From Thiotrichaceae bacterium UBA4486 (GTDB taxonomy: Bacteria; Pseudomonadota; Gammaproteobacteria; Eutrophobiales; Eutrophobiaceae): 64,000 nt of DNA. How positions within the stretch are numbered: position 1 is the first letter of the stretch; each line of letters begins with the position of its first letter. Under the pieces are notes generated by a model, which worked only from the letters and a program-made list of their open reading frames with translations, did not search any database and was not told the origin of the DNA. A program made the translations under genes and the position numbers. The stretch is from NCBI GenBank assembly GCA_002389045.1, contig DGNS01000006.1, forward strand, positions 168,737 through 232,736. The letters are read 5' to 3'. Of this stretch, positions 32,900 through 41,862 are shown piece after piece.

Positions 32900-33526
32900 A
32901 TGATTCGCTGCCATTACCCGGCCAGATATTTGACTATTACCATTGCCTTGCTGGCTGTCAGTCTGCCGGCAACAGCACGGATCAAGTGCTGGACAAACCA
33001 CGAAGGCGTTCGCGAATGCGGTCAGGTTGTGCCGCCGGAATTCGCCCAGCAGGGACATGAAGAGCTGACTAAACACGGCACCGTAAAGGACGAGGTCGAA
33101 CGCGCTCCGACCGAGGAAGAGCTTGCCGAGATAGAGGCCCGGAAGGAACAGGAGCGGCTGGAGCGGGAAAAGCAGAAACAACAGGCTCGCCTGGACAAAA
33201 TCCTGATGAATACCTTTACCAGTGTCGAAGGCATCAAGGCTGCACGCGACGAGAAAATTGCAGCGCTCGATACGACCATCAACCTTACCAACAAGCGCAC
33301 GGAAAAAATTCAGGAAGATCTTGATAAACGAATCGAGCGTGCCGCCGCCCAGGAACGCAGTGGCAAACAGCCCTCCGAGAAGTTGCTGGAAAGCATCAAT
33401 TCACTCAAGCGACAGATCAAAAACAACGAGTCCTTCATCGCCGAGAAGCGGCGTGAGCAGGATGAAATTCGCGACAGCTTCGCCAGGGATATTGCCCGGT
33501 TCCAGGAACTGAAAGGCATGGAGTAA
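32900..33526 (+). CDS. Secreted coiled-coil protein, DUF4124-like N-terminus
   Basis: This 208-residue protein has a signal peptide ending at PATARI, then a short DUF4124-like segment (IKCWTNHEGVRECGQVVPPE). After it comes a long, highly charged coiled coil rich in Glu, Lys and Arg through to the C-terminus. It is probably periplasmic. AGGA lies shortly before the ATG. The function is unknown. It is 68 bp downstream of pyrE on the same strand and may be read from it. Confidence 0.8.
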   Translation: MIRCHYPARYLTITIALLAVSLPATARIKCWTNHEGVRECGQVVPPEFAQQGHEELTKHGTVKDEVERAPTEEELAEIEARKEQERLEREKQKQQARLDKILMNTFTSVEGIKAARDEKIAALDTTINLTNKRTEKIQEDLDKRIERAAAQERSGKQPSEKLLESINSLKRQIKNNESFIAEKRREQDEIRDSFARDIARFQELKGME

Positions 33527-33656
33527 CGGGCACTGCCGGCATCGCCATGATCCAGGCCTGATCCGGAATCGGCGGTTCTCCAGTCCACATTTCTCACCAC
33601 CCTTCTACTGCGGACGCCGATCCGCTCGCCGTCACGAACGCTGACGGAAATGCAGG

Positions 33657-34250
33657 CTAGTTACGAAACATTCCGGGCGAAATGATCGCCCATTGCTCGT
33701 TGAGATGATCCGTGGGTTTGTTGGCAAAGGCACTGCGTATGTATTCACACATTTTGCCCTGAACCAGGGTCATTAACACGTTGGCCGTCGCATCGATGGT
33801 TTCGGTCGCGCGCGTGTTCCCGGAAAGGTTCGCCTCACGTAACACCTGTTTTAACTGGGTTTGCAACCGATCGAAAAACCGGCTGACCCGTTTTCGCAGG
33901 CGCTCGTTTTCGCCCACCAGGGCATCGCCGGTCAGGACCCGGCTGATCCCCGGGTTACGCTCGGCAAAAGCCAGAACCACGGTGATGATTTTTTCGCAAC
34001 GGATCACCACGTCCTGTTCCTGCTCTATTACCCTGTTGACCAGACCGAAGACCGTATCCTCGGCAAAATCGATCAGACCCTCGAACATTTTCGCCTTGCT
34101 GGCGAAGTGACGGTACAGAGCCGCCTCGGAGACACCCACGGCGCGGGCCAGGCCGGCGGTGGTGATGCGCGTACCGGGATGGGTTTCCAGTTCACGCGCC
34201 AGGGCCTCGAGAATTTCCTGGCGGCGATTGCCTCTTGCCGATGCGTTCAT
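33657..34250 (-). CDS. slmA: Nucleoid occlusion factor SlmA
   Basis: This TetR-family DNA-binding protein of 197 residues blocks FtsZ assembly over the chromosome. The helix-turn-helix is TTAGLARAVGVSEAALYRHF (residues 30-49) and is followed by ASKAKMFEGLIDFAED, characteristic of SlmA. Its ATG begins directly after the argB stop codon with no gap, so translation is probably coupled. The slmA gene next to dut is also known from Escherichia coli. Confidence 0.93.
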   Translation of the reverse strand: MNASARGNRRQEILEALARELETHPGTRITTAGLARAVGVSEAALYRHFASKAKMFEGLIDFAEDTVFGLVNRVIEQEQDVVIRCEKIITVVLAFAERNPGISRVLTGDALVGENERLRKRVSRFFDRLQTQLKQVLREANLSGNTRATETIDATANVLMTLVQGKMCEYIRSAFANKPTDHLNEQWAIISPGMFRN

Positions 34251-35162
34251 TTACACCGGCCTGCGGAAACTGCCGCCATGGATCAGAGTGCCGACACCTT
34301 CATTCGTCAACAACTCCAGCATCAGGGCATGTTCAACCCGGCCATCAATAATGTGGGCGCTGCGCACACCGGCACTGACGGCATCGATAGCGGAATGGAT
34401 TTTCGGCAGCATGCCGTCCCTGATCACACCCTGCTCAATCAGGTCGGCCACATCACGCGAGGACAAACCGGTCAAAACCTCACCGTTGGCACCGAGCAAT
34501 CCGGCGGTATTGGTCAGGATGATCAACTTTTCCGCATCCAGCACTTCAGCCAGTTTGCCCGCCACCAGGTCGGCATTGATATTGTAGGACTGGCCGTCAT
34601 CGCCCACGCCGATGGGGGCGATGACGGGTATGAAATTGCCCTTCACCAGCATGTCGACCACCGCGGTATCGATGCTGCTGACTTCGCCGACATGGCCGAT
34701 ATCGATGATCTCCGGGGCTTCCATTTCCGGGCTGGAGCGCTTGAATACCATTTTACGTGCCCGGATCAGCGAACCGTCCTTGCCGCTGAGCCCCACGGCG
34801 TTGCCACCATGGCTATTGATAAGATTCACTATTTCCTTGTTGACCAGGCCGCCGAGAACCATTTCCACCACGTCCATGGTCTCGCTGTCGGTAACACGCA
34901 TGCCGTTAACGAACTCGGTTTTCTTGCCGATCCGGTCCAGCAAACGGCCTATCTGTGGCCCGCCACCGTGCACCACCACCGGGTTCATGCCGACCAGCTT
35001 CATTAACACGACATCACGGGCAAACTTGTTCTTGAGCGTATCGTCGGCCATGGCGTTGCCACCGTACTTGATGACCATGGTCTTGCCGGCAAAGCGCTGG
35101 ATATAAGGCAGCGCCTCGGTCAGCACTCTGGCAATGGAAGCGGGATCCCTCGGTGAGTTCAT
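34251..35162 (-). CDS. argB: Acetylglutamate kinase
   Basis: This kinase phosphorylates N-acetylglutamate in arginine synthesis. It has 303 residues from the ATG at 35162; an upstream TTG at 35195 is less likely. Motifs are VIKYGGNAMADD, VVHGGGPQIGRLLDRIG and FIPVIAPIGVGDDGQSYNINAD. The N-terminal helix before VIKYGG is typical of arginine-inhibited hexameric forms. The algC-argB-slmA order has small gaps (56 and 0 bp) and is probably one operon. Confidence 0.95.
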   Translation of the reverse strand: MNSPRDPASIARVLTEALPYIQRFAGKTMVIKYGGNAMADDTLKNKFARDVVLMKLVGMNPVVVHGGGPQIGRLLDRIGKKTEFVNGMRVTDSETMDVVEMVLGGLVNKEIVNLINSHGGNAVGLSGKDGSLIRARKMVFKRSSPEMEAPEIIDIGHVGEVSSIDTAVVDMLVKGNFIPVIAPIGVGDDGQSYNINADLVAGKLAEVLDAEKLIILTNTAGLLGANGEVLTGLSSRDVADLIEQGVIRDGMLPKIHSAIDAVSAGVRSAHIIDGRVEHALMLELLTNEGVGTLIHGGSFRRPV

Positions 35163-35218
35163 GGCTGTTTCATCGGGCCGGGTCTGGCGATTCAATGTGC
35201 AAAAGTCGTTATGGTCGA

Positions 35219-37765
35219 TCAGAATGGCAGTTCGAGGTCACTTTTCACGGCCAGCAGGCATTCACGAAACCGGCCCTGGATGCGTTCCAGGGCAGCCTGG
35301 TTCTCGGCTTCAAAGCGCATGACCAGGTAGGGTGAAGTATTCGAGGGCCGCACCAGTCCCCAGCCATCGGGGAAATCCGCCCGCAGGCCATCGATATCGA
35401 AAATCTCCGCATCATCAAAGTTTGCGGTTTCCATGAGCTTGCTCATCACCGCGGCATGTTCGGATTCATCGAGTTTCGCCCGCAATTCGGGTGTAGACAC
35501 CCCTTCCGGAATGGCGGCAAACACTTCGGCCGGTTTGGCTTTGCTGTTGGTCAGCACTTCCAGCATACGGGCGCCGGTGTAGATGGCATCATCGAAACCG
35601 TACCAACGCTCCTTGAAAAAGATGTGACCGCTCATCTCGCCCGCCAGCGGTGCCTTGACCTCTTTCATCTTGGCCTTGATCAGGGAATGTCCGGTCTTCC
35701 ACATCAACGGCGTTCCGCCGCAGGATTCAATCATGACTTTCAGGTAGCGGCTGCATTTCACATCAAAAATAATGGGTGCGCCGGCATTGCGCGTCAGCAC
35801 GTCCTTGGCCAACAGCATCAACTGCCGATCAGGCCAGATGATGTTGCCTTCACCATCGACTACCCCCAGCCGATCGCCGTCGCCATCGAACGCAAACCCG
35901 ATGTCGGCCTGCTCCGCCTTCACCCTTGCGATCAGCTCCTCCAGATTTTCGGGCTGGCTGGGATCGGGATGGTGATTGGGAAAATGGCCATCGACGTCAC
36001 AATACATCTCGATGACATCGTGACCCATGGCCCGGTAAAGCTGCGGGGCCACGGCGCCGGCAATGCCGTTGCCGGCGTCGACGACAATCTTGAATGCGTT
36101 GCCGAGTGCCACCGGGATGTCCTCGGTAATGCGGCGAATGTAGTCGGATACGATCTCCACCGTCTGCACATTACCCTGGCCGCTGAGGAAATCATTTTCC
36201 ACCACCCGGCGATACAGATTCCTGACGGCATCACCCGACAGTGTGTTACCGCCGATGACGATCTTGAGACCGTTGTATTCCGGACCATTATGACTGCCTG
36301 TCAGCATGACGCCGCTGTTGGCTTCCAGATGATGGGTCGCAAAGTACAGCACCGGGGTTGGCACCATGCCGACGTCGATGACATCCTGGCCGGTCGACTG
36401 CAACCCCTTGATCAGCGCATCGGCCAGCTCCGGACTGTGCGTACGGCCATCCCGGCCGACCACGATGCCCTGGTGACCATCGGCCAGCGCCTCGGAACCG
36501 ATGGCCTTGCCGATGGCATTGACGACATCCGGACCGAAGTTGTCCTTGACGATGCCGCGAATATCATAGGCCCGAAAGATACTTTCCGAAATCCCCACGG
36601 TCGCCGGCGCAGGTTCCGCAAGGTCTTCGGGTGGAGGTGAGGGCGGCTCCGGAGCCGCGGCACCGGTAATATCAAAATCCGGCGCACCGGCCGTGGTCGG
36701 GATGGCCCCGGGATTGGTGATCATGGTGGCATCCTCGACCTGAAGGCCGGGGGAGACATCAGCCGCGGCCGGTTTTTTACCGCCGCCACCACCGGGCAGT
36801 TCCGGGATCAACGACTCAACCCCGGGATGCGCGCCGTCCATAATGGCCCTGACCGCGCCCTGGTAGACTACGTCCTTGTCTTTTTTCCCGGCAGACTTGC
36901 CGCCACCGCCTGTTTTGCCTTTTTTGTAAAAAACATAGGCCAGTACGCCCACTAGCAACAATCCGGTCACGATGAGGTAGATCATCATGGAGCCACCCGC
37001 ACCGGCGCCTGCCGTCGCTGCCCCTGCCGGCCAATAGGCGATTTCCCAGCGGCTGTTTTTGATGTTCCTGACGACTGGCGCGCCCTGCCTGTTGGCGGCA
37101 TTGCCTTTTTTCCCCAGGACCACGTGTTTGCCCGAGGTGTTCTGACGCAGTTCGACATATCCGTCTTCCGGGGTGATGGATGCCAGTGGTTGTCTGAACA
37201 GGTCCGCACTGGCTGACAGGTGCGCCAGACCCACCAGCTTGCCATCCTGTTTCACTCCCTGCACCATGACCACATGTTCATCCGGGCTGCCGAATTTATG
37301 CGCCTCGGCACCCGTCGCCGGCTTGCCTTTTTCGATGTTTCTGAGCAGGTCGAGGGAAGCAAACCCGAGAGCGTAATCGCCCCCGGTTTCCACATCGTAG
37401 TTTCCAGGGATAAGAAAACGCAGCCTTAAACCGTTGGGCAGTAATGACAATTTGTCATCAGCAACGCGTTCAAGCTCATCTTTGTCAGCCGCCGTAAACA
37501 GGGCCGCAGTTTCCGGATCGTTGGTGACCTTCTGCAGGGCCTGCCAGGTGGCGTCAATGCTTGTGGAAAAGGGTGCAGCCAGATCGATGATCTTTTGTTT
37601 AAGTTCGCGCTCGGCCGTGGCCGCGGCTTTTTCAGCCATGACGTTATAGAGCCATGACCCGCCGACCGCGATAATGAATAAAATGAGTACGCCAACACTG
37701 GCTACGATCAGATTGCGCACCGTGCGCCGTTTCAGTTTTTTTCCGGCAACCGGACCTTCAACCAT
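35219..37765 (-). CDS. algC: Phosphomannomutase/phosphoglucomutase with membrane sensor-like N-terminus
   Basis: The C-terminal 455 residues form an alpha-D-phosphohexomutase: the phosphoserine loop TGSHNGPEYNG (near residue 488), metal-binding FDGDGDRLG, sugar-binding GEMSGH and phosphate-binding RPSNTSPY. It interconverts mannose and glucose 6- and 1-phosphates for LPS and exopolysaccharides. The first 390 residues are an extra part: one membrane helix (15-38), a periplasmic domain of about 220 residues, a second helix (258-280) and a Gly/Pro/Ala-rich linker. The ATG at 37765 overlaps the dut stop and has a GGGGG site upstream. Confidence 0.92.
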   Translation of the reverse strand: MVEGPVAGKKLKRRTVRNLIVASVGVLILFIIAVGGSWLYNVMAEKAAATAERELKQKIIDLAAPFSTSIDATWQALQKVTNDPETAALFTAADKDELERVADDKLSLLPNGLRLRFLIPGNYDVETGGDYALGFASLDLLRNIEKGKPATGAEAHKFGSPDEHVVMVQGVKQDGKLVGLAHLSASADLFRQPLASITPEDGYVELRQNTSGKHVVLGKKGNAANRQGAPVVRNIKNSRWEIAYWPAGAATAGAGAGGSMMIYLIVTGLLLVGVLAYVFYKKGKTGGGGKSAGKKDKDVVYQGAVRAIMDGAHPGVESLIPELPGGGGGKKPAAADVSPGLQVEDATMITNPGAIPTTAGAPDFDITGAAAPEPPSPPPEDLAEPAPATVGISESIFRAYDIRGIVKDNFGPDVVNAIGKAIGSEALADGHQGIVVGRDGRTHSPELADALIKGLQSTGQDVIDVGMVPTPVLYFATHHLEANSGVMLTGSHNGPEYNGLKIVIGGNTLSGDAVRNLYRRVVENDFLSGQGNVQTVEIVSDYIRRITEDIPVALGNAFKIVVDAGNGIAGAVAPQLYRAMGHDVIEMYCDVDGHFPNHHPDPSQPENLEELIARVKAEQADIGFAFDGDGDRLGVVDGEGNIIWPDRQLMLLAKDVLTRNAGAPIIFDVKCSRYLKVMIESCGGTPLMWKTGHSLIKAKMKEVKAPLAGEMSGHIFFKERWYGFDDAIYTGARMLEVLTNSKAKPAEVFAAIPEGVSTPELRAKLDESEHAAVMSKLMETANFDDAEIFDIDGLRADFPDGWGLVRPSNTSPYLVMRFEAENQAALERIQGRFRECLLAVKSDLELPF

Positions 37766-38237
37766 TAACCCGTTCCCCCACATGTATTCCGGTATGGCCA
37801 AATCCCCCTGCACCGCGCTGGCTTTGTTCAAAATCCTCGACGATTTCGAAAACGGCCTGGATGACCGGCACCAGCACCATTTGCGCAATGCGCGCACCGG
37901 GCTCGACAGTGAATGGCTCACTGCCACGGTTCCAGCAGGATACGAAAATCTGGCCCTGGTAGTCGGAGTCTATAAGACCGGTGAGATTACCCAGCACAAT
38001 GCCGTGCTTATGACCCAGACCGGAACGCGGCAACAACACGGCAGCCAGCCCGGGATCACGGATATCCATGGCAAATCCGCAGGGAATCAATTCAGTGTCG
38101 CCGGGCTTCAATGTCATGGTCGAGTGCAGACAGGCACAGAGGTCCAGTCCGGCAGATCCGCTGGTCGCATAAGACGGCAATGGAAAGTCAGTGCCGAGTC
38201 GCGGATCCAGCAATTTTATGGCGATTTTTTTCTTCAT
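37758..38237 (-). CDS. dut: Deoxyuridine 5'-triphosphate nucleotidohydrolase
   Basis: This homotrimeric enzyme converts dUTP to dUMP and keeps uracil out of DNA. The 159 residues hold the five dUTPase motifs: SAGLDLCACL, PRSGLGHKHG, GNLTGLIDSDY, RIAQMVLVPV, and the C-terminal arm RGAGGFGHTG. The N-terminus MKKKIAIKLLDPRLG fixes the start at 38237. It overlaps coaBC by 50 bp and algC by 8 bp, an unusually tight packing. Confidence 0.96.
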   Translation of the reverse strand: MKKKIAIKLLDPRLGTDFPLPSYATSGSAGLDLCACLHSTMTLKPGDTELIPCGFAMDIRDPGLAAVLLPRSGLGHKHGIVLGNLTGLIDSDYQGQIFVSCWNRGSEPFTVEPGARIAQMVLVPVIQAVFEIVEDFEQSQRGAGGFGHTGIHVGERVNG

Positions 38238-39420
38238 AGTGCTCGGCTATCACCTTGACAAGCTGACGGGCGAGTTGGTCCTTGCTCGCCTGCCCCAGAT
38301 CCAGGCTGCCTCCCTCCCAATACAGATGCAAGGCATTGTCCTCGTTATCAAATCCCAGGCCATTACCCACCTGGTTCGCCGCTATCAGGTCAAGTCGTTT
38401 GTTTTTTAGCTTGATTTTCGCGTTGTCGGCCAAATGACTGGTCTCCGCCGCGAAGCCTACGGTAAAGGGTGGTTCAGGCAAGCTGGTCACGTCGGACAGT
38501 ATATCGGCTGTCTTGTTCAGTGTCAGTGAGAATTCACTTACATGTTTCTTGATCTTGTCATCAGCCATGTCCTTGCAGGTGTAATCAGCCACCGCGGCAG
38601 CCGAGATAAACACCCGCGCATCAGCCACGTGCTCCATGACGGCCCGGTGCATCTGGTTCGCGCTTTCCACCCGCACTATCGCCACGGCCTCCGGTGGCGC
38701 CAGGGCTGTCGGCCCGCTTACCAGGGTCACCCGGGCGCCGGCTTCCGCAGCCGCCCTGGCAATCGCGTAACCCATGCGGCCGGAACTGCAATTACTGATG
38801 TAACGCACCGGATCAATATACTCTCGCGTCGGACCGGCTGTGATCAATACCGTCTGGCCGGCAAGACGGCCGGTTAGAAATAACTTGTTGACTGCACTGA
38901 CAATGGCATCGGGCTCGAGCATGCGTCCCGGCCCGGTTTCACCACACGCCTGGGCGCCCTCATCCGGACCCAGCAGGGGCACACCGCGTTGAACGAGCCT
39001 GTCCACATTCGCCTGTGTCGCCGCCGCCAGCCACATTTGCCGGTTCATGGCCGGGGCCAGGACCACAGGCGCAGTCGTGGCCAGGCACAGGGTCGCCAAC
39101 AGATCACCGGCAAAACCATGGCAAAAACGCGCCATGAAATTCGCACTGCACGGCGCTACCAGCACCAGATCCGCCCAGCGAGCCAGTTCAATATGGCCCA
39201 TGGCGGCTTCCGCTTCCGCATCCAGCAGGTCGCGATGAACACGCTCCCCGGACAGCGCCTGCAGGGTCAAGGGAGTGATAAATTCACAGGCCCCGCGGGT
39301 CATGACCACGCGCACCCGGGCGCCCTGCTCACGCAGGCGCCGTACCACATCTGCGCTCTTGTATGCCGCGATGCCGCCGGTGATTCCCAGCAGAATGTGT
39401 TTGTTCAACAGGCTGTTCAT
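38188..39420 (-). CDS. coaBC: Bifunctional CoaBC (phosphopantothenoylcysteine synthetase/decarboxylase)
   Basis: Two steps of coenzyme A synthesis are fused here. The N-terminal FMN-dependent decarboxylase has GITGGIAAYKS, the catalytic histidine in GHIELARWAD, PAMN, and the cysteine in ACGETGPGRM. The C-terminal ATP/CTP-dependent synthetase starts at VLITAGPTREYIDPVRYISN. It has 410 residues, starting at the ATG at 39420; a TTG at 39426 is an alternative. Its last 16 codons overlap the beginning of dut. Confidence 0.95.
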   Translation of the reverse strand: MNSLLNKHILLGITGGIAAYKSADVVRRLREQGARVRVVMTRGACEFITPLTLQALSGERVHRDLLDAEAEAAMGHIELARWADLVLVAPCSANFMARFCHGFAGDLLATLCLATTAPVVLAPAMNRQMWLAAATQANVDRLVQRGVPLLGPDEGAQACGETGPGRMLEPDAIVSAVNKLFLTGRLAGQTVLITAGPTREYIDPVRYISNCSSGRMGYAIARAAAEAGARVTLVSGPTALAPPEAVAIVRVESANQMHRAVMEHVADARVFISAAAVADYTCKDMADDKIKKHVSEFSLTLNKTADILSDVTSLPEPPFTVGFAAETSHLADNAKIKLKNKRLDLIAANQVGNGLGFDNEDNALHLYWEGGSLDLGQASKDQLARQLVKVIAEHYEEKNRHKIAGSATRH

Positions 39421-39529
39421 TGTCAAATGGATTCTAAACTATATTTACTGTCCCCTGAATCAATGCAGGGGCATGGCTAATGTTTTACACTCACTATCAC
39501 GGATTTACCAGACGACAACGGAGGTCAAC

Positions 39530-40204
39530 ATGCCCATCAACCACTGGCCCGAAAACGAACGCCCCCGGGAGAAACTCTTGCACCGGGGTGCGAGCCATTT
39601 ATCCGATGCTGAATTACTGGCGATTTTTCTGCGCACCGGTACACGGGGGAAAACCGCGGTGGATCTCGCCCGGGATTTAATCAACCGTCATGACGGCCTG
39701 CGCCCCCTGCTCGATGCGGATGCCGAAGCCTTCTGCCAGGACAAGGGTGTTGGTCCTGCAAAGTACGTGCAGATCCAGGCGGCGCTGGAACTCGGCAAAC
39801 GTTACCTTGCCACCACGCTGGAACGCAGCGACCACATCAACAGCCCCGAGGCCACCCGCGAGTACCTGCGGCTGCGACTGCGCGCCTACCCGCATGAAGT
39901 CTTCGCCGCCCTGTTCCTGGACAATCGCCACCGTGTTATTCAGTACCGTGAACTGTTTCGCGGCACCATCAACGGCGCCAGTGTCTATCCACGTGAAGTC
40001 GTCAAGGAAGCCCTGTCGCTGAACGCAGCCGCCGTGATCTTCGCTCACAATCACCCTTCGGGGGTGGCCGAACCCAGTCGCGCCGATATCCAGATTACCC
40101 GGCGGCTGCGGGAATCCCTGGCGCTGGTGGATATCAATGTCCTGGACCATTTTGTTATCGGTGACAGTGAAGCCGTGTCATTCTCGGAGCGGGGGTTGTT
40201 GTGA
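39530..40204 (+). CDS. radC: RadC family JAB-domain protein
   Basis: This 224-residue protein has a helix-hairpin-helix-like N-terminus and a C-terminal JAB/MPN metalloprotease-like domain. The metal site is in FAHNHPSGVAEPSRAD (HxH and D). The start is the ATG at 39530 with GGAGG upstream; longer readings run over the coaBC promoter region. Despite the name, a role in radiation repair is doubtful. It is divergent from coaBC, as in many gammaproteobacteria. Confidence 0.93.
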   Translation: MPINHWPENERPREKLLHRGASHLSDAELLAIFLRTGTRGKTAVDLARDLINRHDGLRPLLDADAEAFCQDKGVGPAKYVQIQAALELGKRYLATTLERSDHINSPEATREYLRLRLRAYPHEVFAALFLDNRHRVIQYRELFRGTINGASVYPREVVKEALSLNAAAVIFAHNHPSGVAEPSRADIQITRRLRESLALVDINVLDHFVIGDSEAVSFSERGLL

Positions 40205-40302
40205 AACACAAACCACCGTTCGGGCACGAACGGTGTCACCGCCCATACTGATTGCTAAATAGTCATTCAAAAACAATAAGATAATAAATATATTAATTTA
40301 TG

Positions 40303-40330
40303 TTGCACTGCAACAAATCTGTGTTATACT
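40303..40330 (+). promoter_or_regulatory. Sigma-70 promoter of the phasin gene, with palindrome over -35
   Basis: TTGCAC (40303-40308) and TATACT (40325-40330) are 16 bp apart. The -35 lies within a perfect 11-bp palindrome TTGCA-C-TGCAA (40303-40313), a plausible repressor site. PhaR-type repressors of phasin genes bind TGC-rich palindromes; whether this is one is an inference. Confidence 0.6.
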
Positions 40331-40368
40331 CTCTCCATGAATCAAATACATCACATTGGAGAATTATC

Positions 40369-40683
40369 ATGAATAACGTTTACGAAAACCTGTTAACGCC
40401 AGTTAAAGCACTGAACGACCTGACAGTCAAAACCATCGAGCAAATTGCCGAGCTTCAGGTCAAGACCGTTCAGGAGAGTGCCAAGGCGAGTGTAAACTCC
40501 CTGAAATCATCCTCGGGCGTAACCGATCTGGATTCGTTGCAGACCTACCTGCAAAGCCAGGTTACCGCAGCCCAGAAGTTGTCGCAGAGCGCCAGCAGCA
40601 ATGCAGAGAAGATCGCCAAAATCGGTGAATCCTATCTGAACGAAGTCAAGGCGCTGGTTGAAAAAGCTACCCCTGCTGCCTGA
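40369..40683 (+). CDS. Phasin family protein
   Basis: This 104-residue, nearly all-helical amphipathic protein resembles phasins, which coat polyhydroxyalkanoate storage granules. NLLTPVKALNDLTVKTIEQI and the following heptad-like stretch are typical. The start is the ATG at 40369 with GGAG 8 bp upstream. It is a single gene with its own promoter and terminator. No PHA synthase is in the window, so granule binding is inferred from family similarity. Confidence 0.85.
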   Translation: MNNVYENLLTPVKALNDLTVKTIEQIAELQVKTVQESAKASVNSLKSSSGVTDLDSLQTYLQSQVTAAQKLSQSASSNAEKIAKIGESYLNEVKALVEKATPAA

Positions 40684-40724
40684 GCCAGACTCTACAACCG
40701 GCTAATCGCCGGATGCAACACCGG

Positions 40725-40746
40725 AAACCGCCCGCATGGGCGGTTT
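40725..40746 (+). terminator. Rho-independent terminator after the phasin gene
   Basis: A 9-bp stem AAACCGCCC/GGGCGGTTT with a GCAT loop is followed by CTTCATTTTGTTT. A smaller hairpin, CCGGC-TAATC-GCCGG, precedes it at about 40698-40712. Confidence 0.8.
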
Positions 40747-40780
40747 CTTCATTTTGTTTGCAGTGATTAAAATACCCGCC

Positions 40781-41158
40781 ATGTTTCGTCAATTTCCCGT
40801 GCTTGTTTTATCGACTGCCTTGCTGATCCCGGCTTCCAGCGCCCGGGAAAGCGTCCCGGACTGGCTTGCCGGCACACCGGATCTTGAAATCAGGACACAA
40901 CGCTGTTACCTGTACCAATGGATTTCACAGCAGGCGGACAAACAGACCGGCAGCCGGACCGACAAGCATACGCTCGCGAAAAAACGACTCATCAACCTTG
41001 CCAACAAGCTGGCTGACCATCATCTGGCCACGCCGGCGGATGCGTATTCGGCGGAATTAAGGTATCTGGTGATCGATAGGGACGCTCCCGCACATTTTCA
41101 TTTTCACATCAATGCAGAACACCTGGATCAACTGCTGGACGATGACTGTCGTGAATAA
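40781..41158 (+). CDS. Small secreted hypothetical protein (125 aa)
   Basis: I do not recognise this protein. It begins with MFRQFPVLVLSTALLIPASS, a signal peptide with cleavage near SSARES. The mature part is mixed, with one Cys in RCYLYQW and a second in the C-terminal DDDCRE, which could form a disulphide. An upstream in-frame ATG at 40736 lies inside the phasin terminator and is rejected as start. Confidence 0.6.
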   Translation: MFRQFPVLVLSTALLIPASSARESVPDWLAGTPDLEIRTQRCYLYQWISQQADKQTGSRTDKHTLAKKRLINLANKLADHHLATPADAYSAELRYLVIDRDAPAHFHFHINAEHLDQLLDDDCRE

Positions 41159-41240
41159 CAGTCAACGTATAATCCGGATTTCCATTAAACTACTCGCAAC
41201 CAGTTTTAGCCGGCTCCATTAATCCCGGCATTGTTAACCG

Positions 41241-41750
41241 ATGAAAAACACATACCATAGCCGCGCCGGCCGATTCGTTCGCGACATTGTCGTTCATACA
41301 CCGTTTATTCAGATGGTGATCCTGTTGATCGTGCTCTGGCTGATTTTCTCTCTTGGCATTTACCTGTCGGAAAACGGCAAGACAGGCACATCATTGCATA
41401 CCTATAGCGATGCCCTGTACTGGGGTATAGCCGCCTTTTCAACCGCCGGTATCGCGGACACACCCGTCACCGGATCCGCCAAGCTGATCGGCGGGCTGTG
41501 GATCATTATCGGATCAGTGCTTTTTTTCGGGGCCATCGTAGCCACGGTGACCTCGTATTTCATGCGGCCGATGCAGCGGCCACACAAACGCATCATCGAC
41601 ACCATCGAATACAATCTGGAACAACTCGACGATTTGTCCCATGAGGAACTCGATCTGCTCAGGGATACCATCAACACCCTGATCGAACATGTCGAGGAGT
41701 TGAAGGAATTGAAAGAAAAACAACAGAACCCGAAGGACCCGGGTGCCTGA
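41241..41750 (+). CDS. Two-helix ion-channel-like membrane protein
   Basis: This 169-residue protein has two membrane helices (about residues 21-41 and 85-108) with a re-entrant pore loop between, as in KcsA-type channels. The filter position reads STAGIADTP rather than the potassium signature TVGYGD, so ion selectivity is uncertain. The C-terminal 60 residues form an acidic coiled coil (LEQLDDLSHEELDLLRDTIN), probably for tetramer assembly. It is a stand-alone gene between the secreted protein and a SulP transporter. Confidence 0.75.
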   Translation: MKNTYHSRAGRFVRDIVVHTPFIQMVILLIVLWLIFSLGIYLSENGKTGTSLHTYSDALYWGIAAFSTAGIADTPVTGSAKLIGGLWIIIGSVLFFGAIVATVTSYFMRPMQRPHKRIIDTIEYNLEQLDDLSHEELDLLRDTINTLIEHVEELKELKEKQQNPKDPGA

Positions 41751-41862
41751 CAGCCGGCCATTGGATATTCACCCCGCTACCGGGACGGTTACCTGCCTTG
41801 CCGCCGGTGACGTGATATGAACGTTTGCGTGCAGACATTGCGATAGCGTCGGTATACATGCC

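Noticed and set aside
35456..36640. 394-codon plus-strand ORF antisense to algC
   Set aside because: The mutase on the other strand has all catalytic motifs, so this is a complementary-frame artefact.
37766..37927. N-terminal extension of AlgC
   Set aside because: It runs over the dut gene in another frame; the ATG at 37765 with a good ribosome binding site is preferred.
40205..40302. Terminator after radC
   Set aside because: A perfect ACCGTTCG/CGAACGGT stem is present near 40214-40233, but no T-tract follows, so I do not call it.
40736..40780. N-terminal extension of the secreted 125-residue protein
   Set aside because: The extended start is inside the phasin terminator and would destroy the signal peptide position.
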